A stretch of DNA of 64,000 nt from a virus: positions 1 to 64,000 of the IMG/VR virus record IMGVR_UViG_3300037882_000456; one strand, given 5' to 3'. Every line of letters begins with the position of its first letter. Position 1 is the first letter of the stretch. The notes below the pieces were generated by a model. It was not told the DNA's origin. It was given only the letters and a program-made list of their open reading frames with translations, and did no database searches. A program made the position numbers and the translations under genes. Below are positions 32,720-39,563 of the stretch, one piece after another.

Positions 32720-32904
32720 TGGATATGACACCCGCCGAAGAAGATCTTTGGACTTGGACAGATAAGCAGGGCTTGGAGGTTCTCCAGTCTGCCTTTCTCA
32801 AACTAGAACTTGGGATGGCGACCTCAGAAGAACAGATCGTTATGGCAGAGTTTATGAAGAAGTTAAGGAATCTACTTAGAGAGGGCTCTGATGCCGAAAT
32901 TTAG
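32719..32904 (+). CDS. Small unknown protein
   Basis: 61 aa, helical and acidic (TPAEEDLWTWTDKQGLEVLQ). Start overlaps the thermonuclease stop by one base (TGATGG), so it belongs to the same operon. Not recognised. Confidence 0.65.
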   Translation: MDMTPAEEDLWTWTDKQGLEVLQSAFLKLELGMATSEEQIVMAEFMKKLRNLLREGSDAEI

Positions 32905-33232
32905 AAAGCGCCCGGTGGTTATCGAGGCTGTTCAACTACGTTGGGACAACTGGAACGAAATGTGCGAGTTTGCCAATGTTGGTCATCTCGAAGCCGGTCA
33001 ACCTCAGGGTTGCTACGTTCAAGAGGACGGCACTGGAAGTATCGACTCCGTTACGGATACCATTGGCCTCCACATCCCCACCCTTGAAGGCCTCATGCTG
33101 GGTATTGAGAACGATTGGATCATTCGCGGGGTGCAGGGTGAACTTTACCCCTGTAAGCCAGACATCTTTGAGCAAACGTACGAGGCTGTAGACGAGAGCA
33201 AGATCCTTGGTAAGGCAGAGGTTCGTGGCTAA
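32891..33232 (+). CDS. Conserved phage protein of unknown function
   Basis: 113 aa beginning PKFRKRPVVIEAVQLRWDNW, the signature of a widespread phage family whose members carry KKPVVIEA near the start and a WIIRGVQGELYPCKPDIF-type end. The role of the family is not known. Overlaps both neighbours. Confidence 0.8.
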   Translation: MPKFRKRPVVIEAVQLRWDNWNEMCEFANVGHLEAGQPQGCYVQEDGTGSIDSVTDTIGLHIPTLEGLMLGIENDWIIRGVQGELYPCKPDIFEQTYEAVDESKILGKAEVRG

Positions 33233-33560
33233 GAAAAAGTCTGAGAAAGAATCTGCAAAGTCCTTTTGGGAGGACATTAAGCGCACCGCCGACGAGTTTG
33301 ACAAGCAGAACCCAGTCGTTGACACGAAGTACATCGTGGTTGAGGGCTGGTATGCGGGAAACGAGTACGACTACAACATTGACTGGTTCAAGTGGAAAGA
33401 ATACGAATTTGACTCGCTTGATGCCCGCGAAGAGTGGGTTGGTGAGCACGAGCCAGACAGAGGACACGAGTTTCGTCTAGCAAAGCAAGACGTTCGTAAG
33501 TTTCACCCGAAGCCCTACACAAGCCGAACGCCTATGACCTGGGAGCGCACGAATGACTAA
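33225..33560 (+). CDS. Unknown charged protein
   Basis: 111 aa, strongly charged, with a Lys/Glu-rich N-terminus (KKKSEKESAKSFWEDIK) and many Trp/Tyr/Glu in the middle. GTG 33225 is chosen because AGAGG lies five bases before; earlier starts lie deep in the upstream gene. Not recognised. Confidence 0.6.
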   Translation: MAKKKSEKESAKSFWEDIKRTADEFDKQNPVVDTKYIVVEGWYAGNEYDYNIDWFKWKEYEFDSLDAREEWVGEHEPDRGHEFRLAKQDVRKFHPKPYTSRTPMTWERTND

Positions 33561-34248
33561 GATTGATGTTCTTGACAAGGGGTATGTCCGTCTGGTAGAC
33601 TCCATGGGCGATGACCTCCGTATCGTCAACGCAGCCCGTGTGTCCTACGACAAGGCCTCAACTAATTGGGGTGACCGAGACGCTAGCCTACTTTCTTTCC
33701 TCATGCGAGAGGGGCACACAAGCGTCCTGAGGCATGCATCGTTTACCTTTGAGTGCTACGCACCGCTCATGGTTGCTCGTCAATGGTATAAGCATGCTGT
33801 CGGATCGACGTATCTGGAAGATCAGAACGGTTGGAACGAATCTAGTCGCAGGTATGTGACTGAGAATGAGGAATTCTACGTTCCTACCGAGTGGCGATCC
33901 AAGCCAGAGAACTCCAAGCAGGGTTCCGGCTTTGGAGAGATTGCAGAGTCTGATATGGTAGAAAACTGGACAGGCGTTTTGGAGTCGTATCAGAGGTTCG
34001 GTACCAGTCTTTACGAAGAGGCTATGCGAGTTGGCATCGCTCCCGAGCAGGCAAGGCTGTTTCTACCCGCTAATGGGCTGTATGTCCGATTCTACTGGAC
34101 AACCAGCCTAGCAGCACTCATCCATTTTCTGAATCTTCGAGACGAAAGTCATGCACAGTACGAAATTCAACTATACGCGAAGGCACTCCGTGAACTTTCG
34201 GAGCCCATCTTCCCTGAAACCTTCAAGGCGGTGTTTGGTGAAGGTTAA
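33553..34248 (+). CDS. thyX: Flavin-dependent thymidylate synthase
   Basis: 231 aa. Makes dTMP from dUMP using FAD. Features: NAARVSYDKAS near the N-terminus, EGHTSVLRHASFTFE, the signature region ARQWYKHAVGSTYLEDQNGWNESSRRY, and AALIHFLNLRDESHAQYEI. In the classic motif RHRxxSxNExSxR the first RHR is KHA here and a longer loop separates it from NESSRR. Overlaps the previous gene by 8 bases. Complements the nearby nrdJ in supplying DNA precursors. Confidence 0.9.
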   Translation: MTKIDVLDKGYVRLVDSMGDDLRIVNAARVSYDKASTNWGDRDASLLSFLMREGHTSVLRHASFTFECYAPLMVARQWYKHAVGSTYLEDQNGWNESSRRYVTENEEFYVPTEWRSKPENSKQGSGFGEIAESDMVENWTGVLESYQRFGTSLYEEAMRVGIAPEQARLFLPANGLYVRFYWTTSLAALIHFLNLRDESHAQYEIQLYAKALRELSEPIFPETFKAVFGEG

Positions 34249-34588
34249 ACTGATGGGTGGCCCTTCGATGGGAAAGGTTGTCGAACTCCCAAACTCGTCC
34301 GTGAGAGATCAGAGGTTCTACGTTGCATGGTCGAATCCTGCTGCGGCGCAGTGGAGTCGGTTCGATATTGCGCCCACCACAGACATTTTGGTGCAGCGAG
34401 GCTACTATAAGCCCTCTCGCGTGCGCGGGGTGTGGACATTTGTAGGCGACTACAAGGCTGACCCCTGGGTTTCCTTTGACAGGAGGTACAAGAAGTGGAA
34501 AAGAGAAGTCAATCGTCTTTCTAAAGACGGCGTTTTCGCTGATACCGTCATTCCACCACGACCAATTCCACCTGGGAGGAACCCATGA
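34238..34588 (+). CDS. Unknown basic protein
   Basis: 116 aa, basic and Pro-ended (VIPPRPIPPG). Two starts are possible: GTG 34238 in an overlap with thyX, or ATG 34253 with GAAGG eight bases upstream. Contains RFDIAPTTDILVQRGYYKP; no family recognised. Confidence 0.6.
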   Translation: MKVKLMGGPSMGKVVELPNSSVRDQRFYVAWSNPAAAQWSRFDIAPTTDILVQRGYYKPSRVRGVWTFVGDYKADPWVSFDRRYKKWKREVNRLSKDGVFADTVIPPRPIPPGRNP

Positions 34589-34776
34589 GAGAAGCAATAG
34601 GTAGTATCACGTATTTCGTCGTCATTTTGCTGATGTCGCTGATCCTAACTGTGACATTGGTCACTTATTTGTGGCTAGTTGTCCTTATGGCAGCAGCACT
34701 TGGCATCTGGACGCTCATTCCTGCGATCCTGTTCCCCGCCGGGTGCATTTGGGCAGCGTATAAGGTTGCTCAGTGA
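34585..34776 (+). CDS. Small membrane protein
   Basis: 63 aa, almost entirely hydrophobic, with two or three helices (YFVVILLMSLILTVTLVTYL, then AAALGIWTLIPAILFPAG). GGGAGGAACCC precedes the ATG. Part of the thyX operon. Function unknown. Confidence 0.7.
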   Translation: MREAIGSITYFVVILLMSLILTVTLVTYLWLVVLMAAALGIWTLIPAILFPAGCIWAAYKVAQ

Positions 34777-35003
34777 TAGAAACCAAGACCGCTCTCATTG
34801 GTCAGCACAGTAGCGCCCTGCATTGGTGCCGTGAGCACGATATCAATCCAAGGGACAGAAGCATCATCATGGTTACGTCTGTAAGAGACGTTCAAGGGTA
34901 CGCCTGCAAGATCGAGCCGATCTTCCTGACGCCTCCGCTCCCTAGCGTGATCGAAGCCGAAGTATACTGGCAGATCCAGACGATCAACGCGAGATATAGG
35001 TGA
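34773..35003 (+). CDS. Unknown protein
   Basis: 76 aa, GTG start overlapping the upstream stop (GTGATAG). Contains LHWCREHDINPRDRSIIMVTS, an alpha/beta pattern. Not recognised. Confidence 0.6.
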   Translation: MIETKTALIGQHSSALHWCREHDINPRDRSIIMVTSVRDVQGYACKIEPIFLTPPLPSVIEAEVYWQIQTINARYR

Positions 35004-35269
35004 ACACAGCGGTCCAGTTCCTCCTTGCGGCAGGGTCCATCTACGGGCTCTGGCTTGTGTCGAAGAATCCTAAGGCTGGATGGCGCTGGTGTGCTGTCAT
35101 GGAGATTCCTTGGACCATCTGGGCCATATCGGTTGACGCATGGGGGTTCATGGTGCTATGCTGGGTCTATGGCGGCATCTACGTCCACAACCTAGTGAAG
35201 GCGTCCCGTCCCCAACCGCGAACATGGCGTGAAACCACACCCGAAGAAGAGGAGGCCGACGTATGGTAA
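35000..35269 (+). CDS. Small membrane protein
   Basis: 89 aa with hydrophobic segments (VQFLLAAGSIYGLWLV, then IPWTIWAISVDAWGFMVLCWVYG) and an acidic, Arg-rich tail. Start overlaps the previous stop by 4 bases (GTGA). Function unknown. Confidence 0.65.
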   Translation: MNTAVQFLLAAGSIYGLWLVSKNPKAGWRWCAVMEIPWTIWAISVDAWGFMVLCWVYGGIYVHNLVKASRPQPRTWRETTPEEEEADVW

Positions 35270-35418
35270 AGTCCCGCGAAAGTAGGGCATCCTGTGCATC
35301 CTGTGGGCATGATAAGGAGATTCATCTTCACTATCGGAACGGTACAGACTGTTCTACCCTTGGATGCAACTGTTTTAGATATCGAAAAATAGGGTGGTGG
35401 AAGCGACTATGGCGTTAA
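35263..35418 (+). CDS. Small Cys/His zinc-binding-like protein
   Basis: 51 aa. CASCGHDKEIHLHYR and DCSTLGCNCFRY give a Cys/His arrangement typical of small actinophage zinc proteins. GAGGAGG lies before the ATG, which overlaps the previous stop (ATGGTAA). Too short for usual gene callers but supported by motif and ribosome site. Confidence 0.7.
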   Translation: MVKSRESRASCASCGHDKEIHLHYRNGTDCSTLGCNCFRYRKIGWWKRLWR

Positions 35419-35696
35419 CGACAAGATCTCGTAGAATCGACTACATGGTAGTCGGAAGTCATATGTGGGATGCGGAACGGTGGGTTAAGACCCGTCTAGG
35501 CGAAACTAAGGTGACCACTGATGGCAAAGCCATTACTGTCTATGACACTACGCGCATACCGTATACCTTCGGTGAAATTGTCGGTAACGTTTGGGCCACA
35601 GCGCGCACAGGAGACTATATCTTGCATAACGGCTATGGTCAGTTCAGAATTCTGAATAAGGCTCAATTCGACTATTGGTATGAGGAAAAAGAATGA
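35409..35696 (+). CDS. Unknown protein
   Basis: 95 aa; ATG 35409 is chosen with GGAAG upstream, inside the previous gene end. Mixed alpha/beta, ending in DYWYEEKE. Not recognised. Confidence 0.65.
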   Translation: MALTTRSRRIDYMVVGSHMWDAERWVKTRLGETKVTTDGKAITVYDTTRIPYTFGEIVGNVWATARTGDYILHNGYGQFRILNKAQFDYWYEEKE

Positions 35697-35956
35697 TCAC
35701 ATTGACTACGAATGAAGATGGAACCGTAACCTATGAGTGGCCTGAGGGTCTAGTCTCGGCACCTATCTCAGAAGAACTGTTTGCCCTGCTCGTAAAGGCC
35801 CACAACCAAAACATCAAGTTAACTAGGGATTCTATCCGACTTAACTCTGCTGGATGGAAAATCGCGGAGGCGCTCGGAAAAGTAGGACCCGACGATGATG
35901 AAATTGAAACAGACCTAGAAGAAGATTTAGACGAACTGATTAGGAGAGCACAGTGA
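35693..35956 (+). CDS. Unknown acidic protein
   Basis: 87 aa; begins with strands (ITLTTNEDGTVTYEWPEG) and ends with a very acidic helix (DDDEIETDLEEDLDELIRR). Overlaps both neighbours by 4 bases. Not recognised. Confidence 0.65.
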   Translation: MITLTTNEDGTVTYEWPEGLVSAPISEELFALLVKAHNQNIKLTRDSIRLNSAGWKIAEALGKVGPDDDEIETDLEEDLDELIRRAQ

Positions 35957-36129
35957 AATTCGTTATTAACCTAGAGCAGGATGACCTTGTAGATGACCTA
36001 AAGGTTGCTTTGGATCAATTGACGGAACTTGGCTTTGATCTAGACAGCATCACTATCAACAGTTTTAAGTTCAACACTGGCGGAATCATTCGTCCGAACA
36101 CGACCGTAACATCCATTCGTAACGGCTGA
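35953..36129 (+). CDS. Small unknown protein
   Basis: 58 aa from GTG 35953 (overlap GTGA) to a TGA that lies within a short hairpin (AACGGC TGAC GCCGTT, 36121-36136). Starts MKFVINLEQDDLVDDLK. Not recognised. Confidence 0.6.
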   Translation: MKFVINLEQDDLVDDLKVALDQLTELGFDLDSITINSFKFNTGGIIRPNTTVTSIRNG

Positions 36130-36156
36130 CGCCGTTGGACCGCAATAAGGATGAGC

Positions 36157-36432
36157 ATGAATCAAATGCAGGATCTGCGCGACGAATTAGACGAACTTCA
36201 ACGCGCATTTGACCACCTATGGGAAGAGCATCAGCACTGTGGCTACTCCATGGACTCACCTGAGGTTACCATTGAGGTTAATACGCTAGAGCCTAGGTGG
36301 GAATTTGCACCTGGACTGGATACCGCCCTGATTTCTACAGCCTCACGCTCAGAAGCGACTGTCACCATTGTTCAAAATGGCACAAGGTGGACTCTCACCA
36401 CAGATAGATGGACAGTGGAGAAACTCTCGTAA
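36157..36432 (+). CDS. Unknown protein with coiled N-terminus
   Basis: 91 aa; ATG 36157 has AAGG six bases upstream, better spaced than ATG 36151. N-terminal helix (DLRDELDELQRAFDHLWEEH) then beta segments. Last gene of this operon, followed by a hairpin. Not recognised. Confidence 0.6.
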   Translation: MNQMQDLRDELDELQRAFDHLWEEHQHCGYSMDSPEVTIEVNTLEPRWEFAPGLDTALISTASRSEATVTIVQNGTRWTLTTDRWTVEKLS

Positions 36433-36448
36433 TATCACACCCGTGATA
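36433..36448 (+). terminator. Hairpin after the operon
   Basis: TATCAC ACCC GTGATA, a perfect six-base-pair stem just after the stop; no run of T follows, so termination is uncertain. The rest of 36449-36598 holds a TTAGAAT -10-like element and the next promoter. Confidence 0.45.
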
Positions 36449-36563
36449 CATTACTTGTATTGGAAATGTTAGAATATTTTGTTGATGTATGATGACAGTT
36501 TAGGGCACCCTTACCCATTCCAGAATAGTGCGCCCTTCGTTATCATTCCGTTACCTAATGGGC

Positions 36564-36592
36564 TTGACTCTGTCGGTGCCTCATGCTATGGT
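36564..36592 (+). promoter_or_regulatory. Promoter with leaderless start
   Basis: TTGACT (36564-36569), 17-base spacer, TATGGT (36587-36592), then TACACC and ATG 36599. Confidence 0.7.
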
Positions 36593-36598
36593 TACACC

Positions 36599-36751
36599 AT
36601 GAACAACATCGAGAACGTCATCAGGAACATCGAAGCGGCAGACCGTATCGAGCGCGAGTGCGCCGAACGTGTCTCGTCGATCCTCCGTACTGCGGTTGAG
36701 GAACTTCAATCGCTACAGGATCGCATCGACGCTGGTGAGTTCAATGTCTGA
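36599..36751 (+). CDS. Small helical protein
   Basis: 50 aa, wholly helical (NNIENVIRNIEAADRIE), probably a coiled coil. The start is set by the promoter 6 bases upstream; a longer frame from 36485 would read through that promoter. Not recognised. Confidence 0.65.
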   Translation: MNNIENVIRNIEAADRIERECAERVSSILRTAVEELQSLQDRIDAGEFNV

Positions 36752-36860
36752 TAAGCCTTGCGCTACCGTACGCGGTATGCTACGCTCATCGAAAGGCTAC
36801 ATCGAGTGCCCCTGCTGTGGTGCATGGGTATACACAATCAAAGGAATTGAATCATGCTAG
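36744..36860 (+). CDS. Small Cys-rich (zinc-finger-like) protein
   Basis: 38 aa, with KPCATVRG and IECPCCGAWVY. The CPCCG knuckle occurs in several small genes of this window. Overlaps neighbours by 8 and 7 bases. Confidence 0.6.
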   Translation: MSDKPCATVRGMLRSSKGYIECPCCGAWVYTIKGIESC

Positions 36861-37036
36861 ATGCTATTGAGGCCCGCGACCTGTCCACTGGTGACTACCT
36901 CACTGCTGGTGTGGTGACTGACATCACCACTGGCCCTACTGGTCTGCTCATGGTAGAGTGTGCTGCCTACCCTGGTAGTGTCATCACCAACACTGTCACC
37001 CTGTCCCCTGTAGATGTGGTGTACATCACATCCTAG
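36854..37036 (+). CDS. Small unknown beta-type protein
   Basis: 60 aa, no charged C-terminus, predicted strands (DYLTAGVVTDITTGPTGLLM). The GGAATT before the ATG is a weak ribosome site. Not recognised. Confidence 0.55.
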   Translation: MLDAIEARDLSTGDYLTAGVVTDITTGPTGLLMVECAAYPGSVITNTVTLSPVDVVYITS

Positions 37037-37040
37037 GGTA

Positions 37041-37069
37041 TTGACATACCCACCCACCCATGCTACCCT
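37041..37069 (+). promoter_or_regulatory. Promoter
   Basis: TTGACA (37041-37046), 17-base spacer ending CATGC, TACCCT (37064-37069). A leader with TAAGGA precedes ATG 37105. Confidence 0.65.
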
Positions 37070-37104
37070 ATGGGTACAAGGTCAAACGAACTAAGGAATA
37101 CACC

Positions 37105-37266
37105 ATGGTACACACTCTCACCCACACCGCCCAGGCTAGTGCTGCCAATGGGTACATGGATACGCTCTCATGCTCCTGTGGCTGGTCCTACACCGACCCC
37201 ACCTTCCCATGGCTGGTGTCCTACGCGCGTCAGCACGCCGCCCGTGGTAACGCAGAGTGGGCCTGA
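37105..37266 (+). CDS. Small Cys-containing protein
   Basis: 53 aa with LSCSCGWSYTD, a pattern found in many actinobacterial small proteins of unknown role (CxCGW). TAAGGAATACACC precedes the ATG. Likely real. Confidence 0.65.
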   Translation: MVHTLTHTAQASAANGYMDTLSCSCGWSYTDPTFPWLVSYARQHAARGNAEWA

Positions 37267-37267
37267 T

Positions 37268-37375
37268 ATGCGCCTCACCCGTAGGGCATATGTGCTCATC
37301 TACGGTACTGCCCTCATGGTGGGCATGTGGTTCCCATGGGAGAGCATGCCCTGGTATGGGCTAGACCTTAGGTAA
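37268..37375 (+). CDS. Very small membrane-type protein
   Basis: 35 aa, one hydrophobic segment (AYVLIYGTALMVGMWFPW). It starts two bases after the previous stop, so it may be translationally coupled. Moderate support only. Confidence 0.45.
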   Translation: MRLTRRAYVLIYGTALMVGMWFPWESMPWYGLDLR

Positions 37376-37425
37376 CAATATCGTTACCTAACCATCGGCG
37401 TGTCGCCTTGACATACCGGCCCTAG

Positions 37426-37443
37426 CGGGCAAGACCTTGCCCG
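37426..37443. repeat. Inverted repeat CGGGCAAG/CTTGCCCG, copy 1
   Basis: CGGGCAAG AC CTTGCCCG. First of 13 related palindromes found only between genes of the plus arm (37.4-50.5 kb). It lies in the 300-base gap 37376-37676, which otherwise holds iteron-like repeats and a promoter. Confidence 0.8.
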
Positions 37444-37489
37444 AGTGTACACGCGTACACTGTCTTAAGAAGGTCACTCAGGGTCACCG

Positions 37490-37559
37490 GAGAATCTGTT
37501 GCTCTGTATAGGGATACTCACCCTATACCGAGTATCTGTTGCTATATATAGGGATTCTC
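37490..37559. repeat. Pair of 30-bp iteron-like repeats (forward)
   Basis: Two 30-bp units, 37490-37519 and 37530-37559, 40 bases apart start to start: GAGAATC...TGTTGCT...TATAGGGAT...CTC. Ends vary in a matched way (GAGAATC/GATACTC, then GAGTATC/GATTCTC), so the inner and outer arms of the pair are complementary. The same unit occurs inverted at 38239-38308. Confidence 0.8.
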
Positions 37560-37641
37560 ACCTTCGCATATGGTCACACAGGGTAGCATCTAGCGTTACA
37601 CAAACGTTACATAAAATGTCCGGTATATGCCCATTCTAGAG

Positions 37642-37670
37642 TTGATTCTGTCAGACCCCCATGCTATGAT
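37642..37670 (+). promoter_or_regulatory. Promoter with TGTCAGACCC element, leaderless start
   Basis: TTGATT (37642-37647), 17-base spacer containing TGTCAGACCC (37649-37658), TATGAT (37665-37670), then CATTCC and ATG 37677. Confidence 0.7.
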
Positions 37671-37676
37671 CATTCC

Positions 37677-37946
37677 ATGATAGAGATTAGCAAGCAAGCA
37701 AGCACCCTAGCGGTGGCCCTCCCCTCATCGTGCGAGATCATGGTGAAGGGCGTTCCTACCCTAGTCCGTATCCACAACGCAAAGCGCGTTGGTCAGATTT
37801 GGGCCTTTGGTATGGACCCCGCCGTGGAAACGGTAGCCATTGTGGACGGCGTTCACTATGGAAAGATCGTCGGGAAGGTCGGCCCCATCGCGCGGTTCGA
37901 TTACCTTGACGTTGTGGAAATGCTCATTCCTGAGGGGGTGATTTGA
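37677..37946 (+). CDS. Unknown protein, likely leaderless mRNA
   Basis: 89 aa, alpha/beta, with CEIMVKGVPTLVRIHNAKRVG and VETVAIVDGVHYGKIVG. ATG lies 6 bases after the -10 and has no ribosome site. Not recognised. Confidence 0.65.
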   Translation: MIEISKQASTLAVALPSSCEIMVKGVPTLVRIHNAKRVGQIWAFGMDPAVETVAIVDGVHYGKIVGKVGPIARFDYLDVVEMLIPEGVI

Positions 37947-37948
37947 TA

Positions 37949-38128
37949 ATGGCAAAGAATATCGCATTCGAATGCGGTGAATGCAATTCCGGCGTCGTCC
38001 TTTGGGACGGTTGGAAAGAATCCATCTTTGATGAGTCGGAAATCGACGAATTCGAAGAAATTGTTTCTGAATTCGGAATTCCGATGGATATCGGAATGTG
38101 TTCACCGTGTGACCTTAGGTACAACTAA
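37949..38128 (+). CDS. Small zinc-binding-like acidic protein
   Basis: 59 aa. FECGECNSG at the N-terminus and MCSPCDLRY at the C-terminus make a four-Cys site; the middle is acidic (DESEIDEFEEIVSEFG). GAGGGGGTGAT precedes the ATG at 37949. Confidence 0.65.
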   Translation: MAKNIAFECGECNSGVVLWDGWKESIFDESEIDEFEEIVSEFGIPMDIGMCSPCDLRYN

Positions 38129-38174
38129 GGTTTACCAAATCGTTACCTGAATGTCCTTGACATCTCAGGGCGAG

Positions 38175-38192
38175 CGGGCAAGATCTTACCCG
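38175..38192. repeat. Inverted repeat copy 2, with downstream TGTCAAG box
   Basis: CGGGCAAG AT CTTACCCG, followed by a GC-rich stretch and TGTCAAG at 38205-38211. In the gap 38129-38425, which parallels the gap at 37376-37676. Confidence 0.75.
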
Positions 38193-38238
38193 CGCGGGCG
38201 CGCGTGTCAAGTCTTACGAGTGTCACAGAAAGTCACGG

Positions 38239-38308
38239 GACTTTCCCCTTATATACCAACAGATTCTCGCCTCGTGCCGAGAATCCCCTTATATAGCAAC
38301 AGATTCTC
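38239..38308. repeat. Pair of 30-bp iteron-like repeats (inverted)
   Basis: Units 38239-38268 and 38279-38308, again 40 bases apart, are the reverse complement of the 37.5-kb units (GAGAATCCCCTTATATAGCA... in this orientation). The left unit is degenerate at its outer end. TCACGGGAC lies just before (38233-38241). Confidence 0.8.
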
Positions 38309-38397
38309 GCCATCACTTTCGGTCACTCTCAGTGAGAAATCCCGTTACACAACCGTTACATTAGATGTCCGTTTTGCACCCCTAAAACGGCCTCGAC

Positions 38398-38419
38398 TGT
38401 CAGACCCCTATGGTACGCT
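38398..38419 (+). promoter_or_regulatory. Promoter with TGTCAGACCC element
   Basis: TGTCAGACCC (38398-38407), 6 bases, TACGCT (38414-38419), then TACACT and ATG 38426. No good -35 hexamer is present. Confidence 0.6.
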
Positions 38420-38425
38420 TACACT

Positions 38426-38629
38426 ATGAAAGAGAAGGGAGAAAGCATGATGATCAACAAGACTTACGCGATTGGCGCATGGTCGGCACCTTGCACCGTG
38501 TCCTATGGACACCCTGTAAATGTCACCCGCTATGAGCGCGTGCGCGTCGGTATCAAGAATGATACCTACGTTGCCACTTGTGAATGCGGCGCTACTCAGC
38601 GTCGGTTCTCATACGCAAAGCGTAAGTGA
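38426..38629 (+). CDS. Small Cys-containing protein
   Basis: 67 aa from the leaderless ATG 38426; an internal ATG at 38447 has AAGGGAG upstream and could be the real start. Contains TYVATCECGATQRRFSYAKRK at the C-terminus. Confidence 0.55.
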   Translation: MKEKGESMMINKTYAIGAWSAPCTVSYGHPVNVTRYERVRVGIKNDTYVATCECGATQRRFSYAKRK

Positions 38630-38639
38630 ATTCAGCCGA

Positions 38640-38695
38640 CTAGGGCGGGATATCCCCTAGCCACAATAGGACCGGTGCCTATTCAAATCCACCGG
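38640..38695 (+). ncRNA. Structured leader with mutually exclusive hairpins
   Basis: Three stems: CTAGGG/CCCTAG (38640-38645 with 38655-38660), AATAGG/CCTATT (38665-38670 with 38678-38683) and CCGGTG/CACCGG (38672-38677 with 38690-38695). The last two overlap and cannot form together, as in attenuators. The region lies between the stop at 38629 and ATG 38725, and no tRNA cloverleaf fits. Confidence 0.5.
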
Positions 38696-38724
38696 CAGCA
38701 AATCTAAGCAGTAAGGAAAGTGAA

Positions 38725-38943
38725 ATGGCTCGTTCAGTAAAGCAAGTGCCGGTAAAGTCCCTCAATTCGTGGGATCGAATTCAGATTGACGGTTTCGGTC
38801 GTCAGACTTTCACCATCATTAGCATTCGTGAGGATGCCGCTAATCAAATGCGATTCTTCCGAATTGCAGGATACAATGAGGGCGCGTTGCCGTCGCCCGT
38901 GGGAATTGCTTATGGTTCAATGGTTCGGAAGGTGAATTCATAA
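38725..38943 (+). CDS. Unknown protein
   Basis: 72 aa with strands (DRIQIDGFGRQTFTIISI). TAAGGAAAGTGAA precedes the ATG; overlaps the next start (TAATGG). Preceded by the structured leader. Not recognised. Confidence 0.65.
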   Translation: MARSVKQVPVKSLNSWDRIQIDGFGRQTFTIISIREDAANQMRFFRIAGYNEGALPSPVGIAYGSMVRKVNS

Positions 38944-39116
38944 TGGCTCGCACCACGCCTTGCAGCGATGCAAAGAAAAGCCTTCGCAATATTGCTACCG
39001 CTGCGGTGGAATGCAATTGCTGCGGAATGTGGGTCAAGGAAAGGCGCACTAACGCTCACCGTGAATTGCAATTGTTCGCGGTGAATGAAGATACTAGAAA
39101 GGCGGTGCGTCTCTAA
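38943..39116 (+). CDS. Small zinc-knuckle protein
   Basis: 57 aa, basic, with VECNCCGMWVKERR, matching the CxCCG pattern of other small genes here. Coupled by TAATG overlaps on both sides. Confidence 0.65.
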   Translation: MARTTPCSDAKKSLRNIATAAVECNCCGMWVKERRTNAHRELQLFAVNEDTRKAVRL

Positions 39117-39232
39117 TGGGATACATCGAAGTACAAAATGATCAGGGTGAATTCGTTCCGTTCGAATTCATCGACGCTAGCGTTCGCATTGATATCGAAT
39201 GGGCGCTAATGAATATTGAGAAAGGAGAATGA
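39116..39232 (+). CDS. Very small acidic protein
   Basis: 38 aa, acidic (GYIEVQNDQGEFVPFEFI). Start and stop overlap both neighbours' boundaries, and its end holds the AAAGGAG used by the next gene. Confidence 0.5.
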   Translation: MGYIEVQNDQGEFVPFEFIDASVRIDIEWALMNIEKGE

Positions 39233-39233
39233 A

Positions 39234-39419
39234 ATGGAATTCATCATGGTAGATGGAAAGCCTGCGGATATTGCTAAGTCATATTCGCGCTTTGACACCT
39301 ATTCGCCATTCCGTTACCGCGTATTGCGTAATGGTCGGCTAATCGGTAATGGCGTTACTAGGGAATTGGCAATTGCCGATACCAATAAGCGACTAACCCA
39401 AATGGGTTATGCAAAGTAA
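39234..39419 (+). CDS. Small unknown protein
   Basis: 61 aa, ATG 39234 with AAAGGAG nine bases upstream. Contains FRYRVLRNGRLIGNGVTREL, a strand-turn-strand and helix pattern of several small phage proteins. Not recognised. Confidence 0.6.
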   Translation: MEFIMVDGKPADIAKSYSRFDTYSPFRYRVLRNGRLIGNGVTRELAIADTNKRLTQMGYAK

Positions 39420-39437
39420 TGCAATTGTTACACACAG

Positions 39438-39462
39438 GGTTATCCACACCCTGTGGATAACC
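39438..39462. repeat. Inverted pair of DnaA boxes
   Basis: GGTTATCCACA CCC TGTGGATAACC: two perfect TTATCCACA boxes (39440-39448 and 39452-39460) facing each other. As RNA it makes an 11-base-pair stem and could end transcription after 39419. Confidence 0.65.
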
Positions 39463-39479
39463 GGGCAGGGTCTTGCCCG
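39462..39479. repeat. Inverted repeat copy 3
   Basis: CGGGCA gggtct TGCCCG, directly beside the DnaA-box pair. Confidence 0.7.
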
Positions 39480-39507
39480 CTGTTACCAAAACGTTATTTA
39501 AGATGGC

Positions 39508-39536
39508 TTGACAACCTCACGGGGATCTGGTAGGGT
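39508..39536 (+). promoter_or_regulatory. Promoter
   Basis: TTGACA (39508-39513), 17-base spacer holding TCACGGGGA, TAGGGT (39531-39536). Leader has CACCAACCAAGGAG before ATG 39564. Confidence 0.75.
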
Positions 39537-39563
39537 GGTGCTAACACCAACCAAGGAGTGACC

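Noticed and set aside
36479-36751. 90-aa frame starting before the promoter at 36564
   Set aside because: The upstream part has no protein-like character and contains a consensus promoter whose -10 fits ATG 36599.
38630-38724. tRNA at 38640-38700
   Set aside because: TTCAAAT resembles a T loop, but no T stem or acceptor pairs with it; the region folds into other hairpins.
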